Translations under genes and position numbers: made by a program
The notes under the pieces: generated by a model
What the model was told of the DNA's origin: nothing
Databases searched by the model: none
Seen by the model: only the letters and a program-made list of their open reading frames with translations
Shown: piece by piece, positions 59,017-64,000 of the stretch
How the letters are laid out: every line of letters begins with the position of its first letter
Numbering within the stretch: the first letter of the stretch is position 1
DNA from: Leptodontidium sp. MPI-SDFR-AT-0119
Taxonomy: Eukaryota; Ascomycota; Leotiomycetes; Helotiales; Leptodontidiaceae
Length of the DNA: 64,000 nt
Assembly: GCA_020726505.1 (NCBI GenBank)
Contig: JAHLEZ010000002.1
Location: forward strand, 2,046,001-2,110,000
Direction: 5' to 3'

Positions 59017-60196
59017 TTTATGCAAATAAGCAATAGATAATGAGATGAATATATGAAAAGATGCAAGGCTCAGGATGCAGACATTGGGAGATGTTGATCC
59101 GGCTGATATTCACGTGATCATGACTGAAGATTGGTAAAAGAAACTCGCTACAAAACAATTAGCTGATAAAGCAGTATTTGTATCATTATAGCGAGATGAA
59201 CATATCCTTCTATACGTACCTAAAGTATGTTCCTCTTGTTGCTATCTTCATACAAGCATCATGCCATAGCATGTTGTGTTGTTCCTCGGTTCCTCTCTCC
59301 CCTGCTGCCCAGCCACCTCGATTCTCGTCACCCAACCTCGCCCAAAAAAACAACAAAACAGGCTTTGGCTTTGCGTCACTGTGCCTCGCTGCTCACCCAT
59401 CAATCATGCATACATTTCCTGATTGCTTGATTTGAAGTTAATCCATATCTTTGTGTGCGGAATATCCTCATTTATTGCCTTTACAATTTAAAAACTTTCG
59501 CTATCACGAAGAGATCAATCGTCCACTCGCCTGCCAACCAAGCATCTGCCCCTCCAACCAAGACTCACTCAATTCGGTCCAGCCCGAGGCCCGCTGCTGC
59601 AACCCTCCATCCAGTCGCGACGAGACAACACCACCACCAGCACCAAGAATACGTGGAGACGCCCACTTCTACCCAACGAGCAGGCGGCGAACGGTGAACG
59701 CAGCACAGCAGCCCAACGAACCAACGTGTACAAGCAGGATTGAGTGCTTGCGCGCATACGGAGGATCCATAAAGACGTGGAAGTTGGCAGTGGCAGTGGA
59801 AGCTTGTCGATCGTGGCCGAAATCGAGAGAGGAGGATATAAAAGAGAGGAAGGGTAGCACCAGCAGAGGAAAGGAGACAAAATACAGCGACATAACGCAA
59901 CAACAATCTCCACGTTGTACTGTACACAGACTCGGACGGATAGTACTGACGGTACCCGCAATTGAAGCAACGGAATCGGAAACGGGAACCTGCAGCTGGG
60001 TACGACGACGACGGCATTTACGTACTCGAACTCTTCCGTGCATCCATCCATCTATCCTCAGACGACGACAAATAGAAGAGACGGAGATCTAGCATTGCAT
60101 TGACACCTCTGCGACAAAGCGCGAACCCTCCTCCCCACCCCTCCTTCGAAACGAAACAAAACTATAACCCCGAGTCCCCTCCCCACAACCACAAAG
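59017..60196. other. divergent intergenic region
   Basis: About 1.2 kb between the HET gene (minus) and the small membrane protein gene (plus). The frame from 59451 to 60092 is open but is A/C-rich leader-like sequence without recognisable domains, and the opposite strand is equally open. Presumably both promoters and a long leader for the gene at 60197. Confidence 0.45.
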
Positions 60197-60954
60197 ATGG
60201 CATCGACAAGTACCACTTTATCCGAGGTCATTGTGCATCGCGTGCGCACGAAATACCGATGGCCACCTCTGCAGTTGAATTTCTGGCTGTTCATCATGTT
60301 GGTTGGAAGCTCGACGATACTGGGTATTAATTCGTACTTTATTACGGTGCAGAATCAGTTGAGGGTTGGAATTCCTTGGTAGGTCCTTTTCTCTTTCCGT
60401 TGGTTGAATTGGGCTTGGAATATCTTCAAGGGACTGGAAGAGAGTATAGGGACAGGCAGAGCTATTTGGAAGATCGAAGGATATTGGGATGTTGAAACCA
60501 AGTTCGCAGCTAACACATCCACAGGTACTTCCCATTCTGGATTGCAAGCTCCGCCCTCGCAATCGTCTTCATCCTCGCTATGCTCTGGTTAATATCCCAA
60601 CGGCAACTCCTCCCAGGCATAGTGATAATGGGCTCCTTCATACTGTTCATACTGTGGATGGTTGGTTTGATTGTCATATCAATCCAACTCTGGGGTCCGA
60701 GTGGTGTGAATGGGAATTGTAATATCTATGTGAATGGGAGATCTTCGACAGGTCCGAATGTCAATACGCTGGCTTATTTGGAGCAGCATAGTATTTGTAA
60801 GTTTTTCCCGGAGAGAGTTTTGGGGTTGGGTGGCAGGGCTAATTGTGAAATAGGTCAGAGTTGGCAGGCTCAATGGGCTTTCGAATTGGTGGGATGTGTG
60901 TTCTTGTTGTGGATGATGATTATGGCATATCAGGTGTATCAGGACGATGCATAG
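60197..60954 (+). CDS. small four-helix membrane protein, uncharacterised fungal family
   Basis: Three exons: 60197..60378, 60525..60796 and 60854..60954 (184 residues). Four transmembrane segments can be seen: LNFWLFIMLVGSSTILGINSY, FPFWIASSALAIVFILAMLWL, GIVIMGSFILFILWMVGLIV and FELVGCVFLLWMMIMAYQV. Between helices three and four lies an extracellular or luminal loop with two cysteines (NGNCNIYVNG and HSICQSW) that could form a disulfide. The layout is tetraspan/MARVEL-like, and similar small proteins occur widely in ascomycetes without known function. The last intron is supported because it replaces a basic, poorly matching stretch with CQSWQAQWAFELVG. The start ATG (AAAGATGGC) follows a long A/C-rich leader. 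Confidence 0.8.
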
Positions 60955-61075
60955 ATGGATGGATAGGAGGTATGGAAGACGAGACGAAATGATGACAGAC
61001 GATATGGGAAAATCAGATGACGGATGAGGGATGACGGATGAAGGATGAAAGATGACAGTCGAGGGACGAATATAC
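60955..61075 (+). repeat. imperfect GATGA/GGATGA tandem repeats
   Basis: Directly after the stop codon of the small membrane protein gene: many imperfect GGATGA and GATGACG units from about 60955 to 61060. Simple repeat in the 3' untranslated region. Confidence 0.7.
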
Positions 61076-62669
61076 GAGGATACCAAAGGACGAATATGGT
61101 TGTGAATACGGATCAGGGCAGCTCTTGCATGCATCGGTAATTGGCGTTTTGGGGCATATGGATAGGTTGGTGTTATTTGATGTGGTCTGGTATGGTACAG
61201 CACATCACTGTCGATGTATTGTATTTTGAGGGCAGGACCTTGACTGCTGCATATTGGTCAATTGATCGCATATTGCAGTTGCTGAAATTGCACTTATGAA
61301 GGAGTATTTACTCGTCACCCGCCGCTTGTTAACCCTGGCTCCTCTGAAGAGTTTGTGACAAGGCGACAATTAATTAATATTCCCTCTCATACGACAAATG
61401 GAACCTATTTTTAGTTATTTTCTCATCGTGGGAGCATACTTGCATATCATTTCTTCAATTTTGCTTCGAATGTCGGGCAAACAATTTTCTACTCAGATAA
61501 ATTGCACCTGCAGCTCCTCAGCTCACCAAGGTAGTTTTTAACACAACCTCAGCTCACTTGGATATCTGTCGAGTCTAGACCCAGCCCATCCCGTTCCTTC
61601 CTTACTTACCAAGGTACCCGGCACTTCTGCATCTCAACTCCCGGCGCGTACTCGACCCGGACAACAGTCAGGGACGAATAAACGTACGAGACAGTATCTG
61701 CCTTCTTTCTTTTCCCTGTGCTGGGCTGAGCTTTCAACGTCAAAAGAAAGTCTCGAACCCCAAGCCCAATCTCCAAGCCCCTCGGCAGGACCGAAGCTAT
61801 CTCGCTCAACCCCTCCAAACCTTGTTTCTTCTTATTCTCTTGCTTGCCAGCATACAGTAGCACAAACAGCATCTTCTAAATCAGAATTTGAAGTTCAAAG
61901 TGTGGTGATAGGGAAATGGAACCTCATATCAAGTATCGTCAACTTTCTGAACCACAAATCCTGTTATGATCCTTTCATATATCAAAGTTAACATGCGTAC
62001 ATTCACATGCCATCAAGTATCCTGGAACAACACCTCACAATCCAGGCCAGTGGTGGTGCCATACAGCCTGCACTGCACTGCACTGCAACTCTCCATGCAC
62101 TGCCATCCTTTGACAACATCCACCCCACTAGATGTATTTTCCACCTCGCCAATCGAAGCAATGACATCACGTCCACCCCGCCACTAAATATGACCTGCAT
62201 CAACCCAAGGACACTAAACCATATACAGCAACAAACTGACCATCGCAGCTGAACGAGGTATGGTATTGATGTCTCTGGATAAGGGGTGCACCAATCAGGG
62301 GAGCTGTGCTGGGCCTTGAGTGGGTAAGGTAGCTGAGATGGTGGGATGGACAGGTGGGCTGGAGCTTGAGTTTAAGTTCAGTCGAGCTGGGATAAATGCG
62401 GATGCTGTAGAATAGTACAGGACAATAGGTGTGGATGGGCAATAAGAGGATAGGATAGCGGGGTTCATCGAGTGAGACATACCGACCTACCTACTCTAGC
62501 AGGTCTTGGTATTTAAACCCCTCAAGACCCTTACATCCCCTCCCGTCCCTCTTCCCCTCCCTCCTCTCTTGTCTTGTCTATCAACAACTTCAACTTAAAC
62601 TGTCTATATCTACGTACGACCTTTTCATCCCACCAACCAACACTTCGCTACCTACAACCAACCGCTATA
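61076..62669. other. intergenic region and promoter
   Basis: About 1.6 kb without a supportable gene. The last 160 bases carry a TATTTAAAC element (near 62509) and a strong CT tract (about 62530-62580), a usual promoter layout for highly expressed fungal genes, in front of the gene at 62670. Confidence 0.45.
62536..62578 (+). promoter_or_regulatory. CT-rich promoter tract
   Basis: A nearly pure pyrimidine stretch (CCTCCCGTCCCTC and on) about 100 bases upstream of the ATG at 62670, preceded by TATTTAAAC. CT tracts near the start site are common in well-expressed filamentous fungal genes. Confidence 0.5.
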
Positions 62670-63325
62670 ATGGATTTCCTCAAGAAAGGCGCAGAGATGC
62701 TCAACAAGAACAAGGCCAGCGGAAGCACAGAGCAACAAGCTTCAGGAAGCACTGGCGCTCCTGCCCAGGGACAGGCTGCTGGCGGTCAGGCATCTGGAGG
62801 TCAGGCATCTGGAGGTCAGGATTATGGTGATAAAGGTATGTCGTCCTCTTTCTATCCCTATGTCTCATATCTATTTCCTCCTGCATGAGCAAGAACCAGC
62901 CCGAGGCTTTCAAGTCAAGAGAAGGGAAGAGATGGGAAACGATGCGCTACTTGAATGTATGTATGCTAACGAAATATCACACAGCCTTCGATTTCATCTC
63001 CAAGAAGACAGGCTACAAAATAGACCCCAACACCAGCGAGAAGATCACCGATGGCGCTCGTGGCTTGTACGAGAAGCAGACTGGGTACGTCCTTCCTCCC
63101 TCTCCTCTCCTCCACTCCTTACACCCCAACTCGAAGCAATCCCCTCCCCATCCAACCCAGGACAAGTGCGCATGCCTCTCCCTGTTCATCCCCCATGACA
63201 GCGGAGAGGGCCCACAGAACCACAACCTAATACCGTGTTGCGTATAGAAGCAAGGTTGATTCCAAGTACTCCAACTAATCTCGTCGCCTTGCAGGAAGAA
63301 GGTTGATCCTAAGTGGTCGAACTAG
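62670..63325 (+). CDS. small Gly/Gln/Ser-rich protein (98 aa) with duplicated last exon
   Basis: Exons 62670..62835, 62985..63084 and 63295..63325. The N-terminus MDFLKKGAEMLNKNK is an amphipathic helix, followed by a low-complexity part with three GGQASGGQ-like repeats, then FDFISKKTGYKIDPNTSEKITDGARGLYEKQTG and a short end KKVDPKWSN. No membrane segment or signal; no domain known to me, but the layout resembles small abundant ascomycete proteins induced in stress or spores (inference). Strikingly, the second intron contains a second possible last exon (63248..63278), with its own AG, same phase and similar sequence ending SKVDSKYSN and TAA. This suggests alternative or formerly duplicated 3' exons. 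Confidence 0.8.
63248..63278 (+). other. alternative or vestigial last exon of the 98-aa protein gene
   Basis: A 31-base segment preceded by GTATAG. Joined to the donor at 63084 it keeps the phase and encodes G-SKVDSKYSN followed by TAA, closely matching the downstream last exon G-KKVDPKWSN plus TAG, also 31 bases. Sharing length, phase and most residues is hard to explain by chance; tandem duplication of a terminal exon is the simplest reading. Confidence 0.65.
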
Positions 63326-64000
63326 ATGTTGATTCTTTGATGGATGGATGGGAGGATATCTGGCTGGAGTTTTCTTGGATAAGGGATTGTTCTTGTCATC
63401 ATATGATGGATGGGAAGATGGATGGATCAATGAATATCCTTTCGAATCAGTCCTGGTTTTGTCTCTCTGCTTTCTTACCTAGCTATACTATCCTATCCTT
63501 CACGTTACAGAGATGATTTGCAGATCTGGTTGTCTCTTTAAATTATGTCGCGGAGTTGAAGCCAACTTCATGCGCAGATCCAATCCAGCAATGCTATGCG
63601 GCAACATGCGATGTTTTGAAATACACACGTTTACGGTATCCATTTTCCAATAAAGCCATCTTGAAGATTCAAAGTCTATTTACATGGAAGTCGCGAGTGC
63701 CTCTCAAGCTGTGCCACAAGCAAGTCCAGAGGCGGGCAACTCTCCACATCAAACGGGGGTGGGGAAGGAAATCAGCCTTCAACTTCAACCAAGCACATTC
63801 ACAAAATAATCGCCGCTGCTTAACCTAGATAGGATTCTATCTTGTATGATCGTCAGTTTATTTTTCCATCTAGTCACTAGGTAGGTAGGTTTGTAAGCGT
63901 GAGCGCTTGTCTCCTGTACAAGTACAAGTCCAAGGGCCATGGGGCAGAGCCAAGCGAAGAAATGAAACACCAAACAAAATAGGAATGGTTTACCTGTTAT
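63326..64000. other. intergenic region at right edge
   Basis: About 675 bases. A minus-strand frame of 62 codons (63973-63785) has a hydrophobic start (HFFAWLCPMALGLVLV) but nothing else to support a gene. Contains a TAGGTAGGTAGGT tract near 63880. Confidence 0.35.

Noticed and set aside
59451..60092. Open frame upstream of the small membrane protein gene
   Set aside because: Low-complexity leader-like sequence, open in several frames at once; no domain.
60797..60853. Unspliced reading through the second intron of the small membrane protein
   Set aside because: The frame stays open, but the inserted residues (KFFPERVLGLGGRANCEI) break the family pattern and the ends are proper GT-AG.
63785..63973. 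Short minus-strand frame with hydrophobic start at the right edge
   Set aside because: Only 62 codons, no supporting motif or splice sites; likely chance.
1..64000. Search by eye for tRNA, rRNA, CRISPR arrays, transposase or reverse transcriptase genes
   Set aside because: No clear B-box/TPsiC-arm pair, repeat-spacer array or transposon protein motif was found; a covariance-model scan would be needed to exclude tRNAs.

Overview
The window is nuclear DNA of a filamentous ascomycete (Pezizomycotina; I would guess Leotiomycetes, but that is only an impression). The signs are many short introns of about 45-80 bases with GTAAGT-like donors and CTAAC/CTGAC-like branch sites, CT-rich leaders, genes on both strands without operons, and fungus-specific families: a HET-domain protein, an ApsB/Mto1-type coiled-coil protein, a DUF2306 membrane protein, two MFS permeases and a cytochrome P450 resembling the TRI4/pisatin-demethylase group. 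All exon coordinates were derived by hand from splice-site and reading-frame continuity; no transcript evidence was available.

Left part (1-14.9 kb) is rich in oxidative metabolism. It holds the 5' part of an AMP-binding acyl-CoA synthetase (minus, cut by the window edge), an AIF/FSP1-like FAD oxidoreductase, an mARC-like MOSC protein, a salicylaldehyde/vanillin-type aldehyde dehydrogenase, a zinc alcohol dehydrogenase of the glutathione-independent formaldehyde dehydrogenase type with a His-rich N-terminus, an eight-exon P450 (minus) and a class-C beta-lactamase-like hydrolase. P450, formaldehyde-type dehydrogenase and aromatic aldehyde dehydrogenase side by side would fit catabolism of methoxylated aromatics; that is inference.

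Middle part (15.4-32 kb): an uncharacterised gene whose model I could not close, a HExxH metallopeptidase-like protein, a DJ-1/PfpI protein, an MFS transporter and a two-domain fasciclin membrane protein. From about 27 to 31 kb the sequence looks decayed: a kinase relic and an unknown coding relic, both broken by in-frame stop codons.

Right part (32.5-64 kb) is mostly housekeeping and cell biology: a small unknown protein, an AMSH/Sst2-like JAMM deubiquitinase divergent from an Mtf1-like mitochondrial transcription factor, a large RBR ubiquitin ligase, a DUF2306 membrane protein, a secreted beta-propeller (TRI14-like) protein, the ApsB/Mto1 microtubule-organising protein, a sugar porter of the maltose permease type, a HET-domain gene interrupted by an in-frame TAG, a small tetraspan-like membrane protein and a 98-residue protein whose last exon appears duplicated.

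I found no rRNA, tRNA, CRISPR array or intact transposon. The most unusual points are the duplicated terminal exon near 63.3 kb, the His-rich dehydrogenase that lacks the usual structural-zinc cysteines, the HET gene with an internal stop, and a possible one-base homopolymer frameshift at the end of the MOSC gene.
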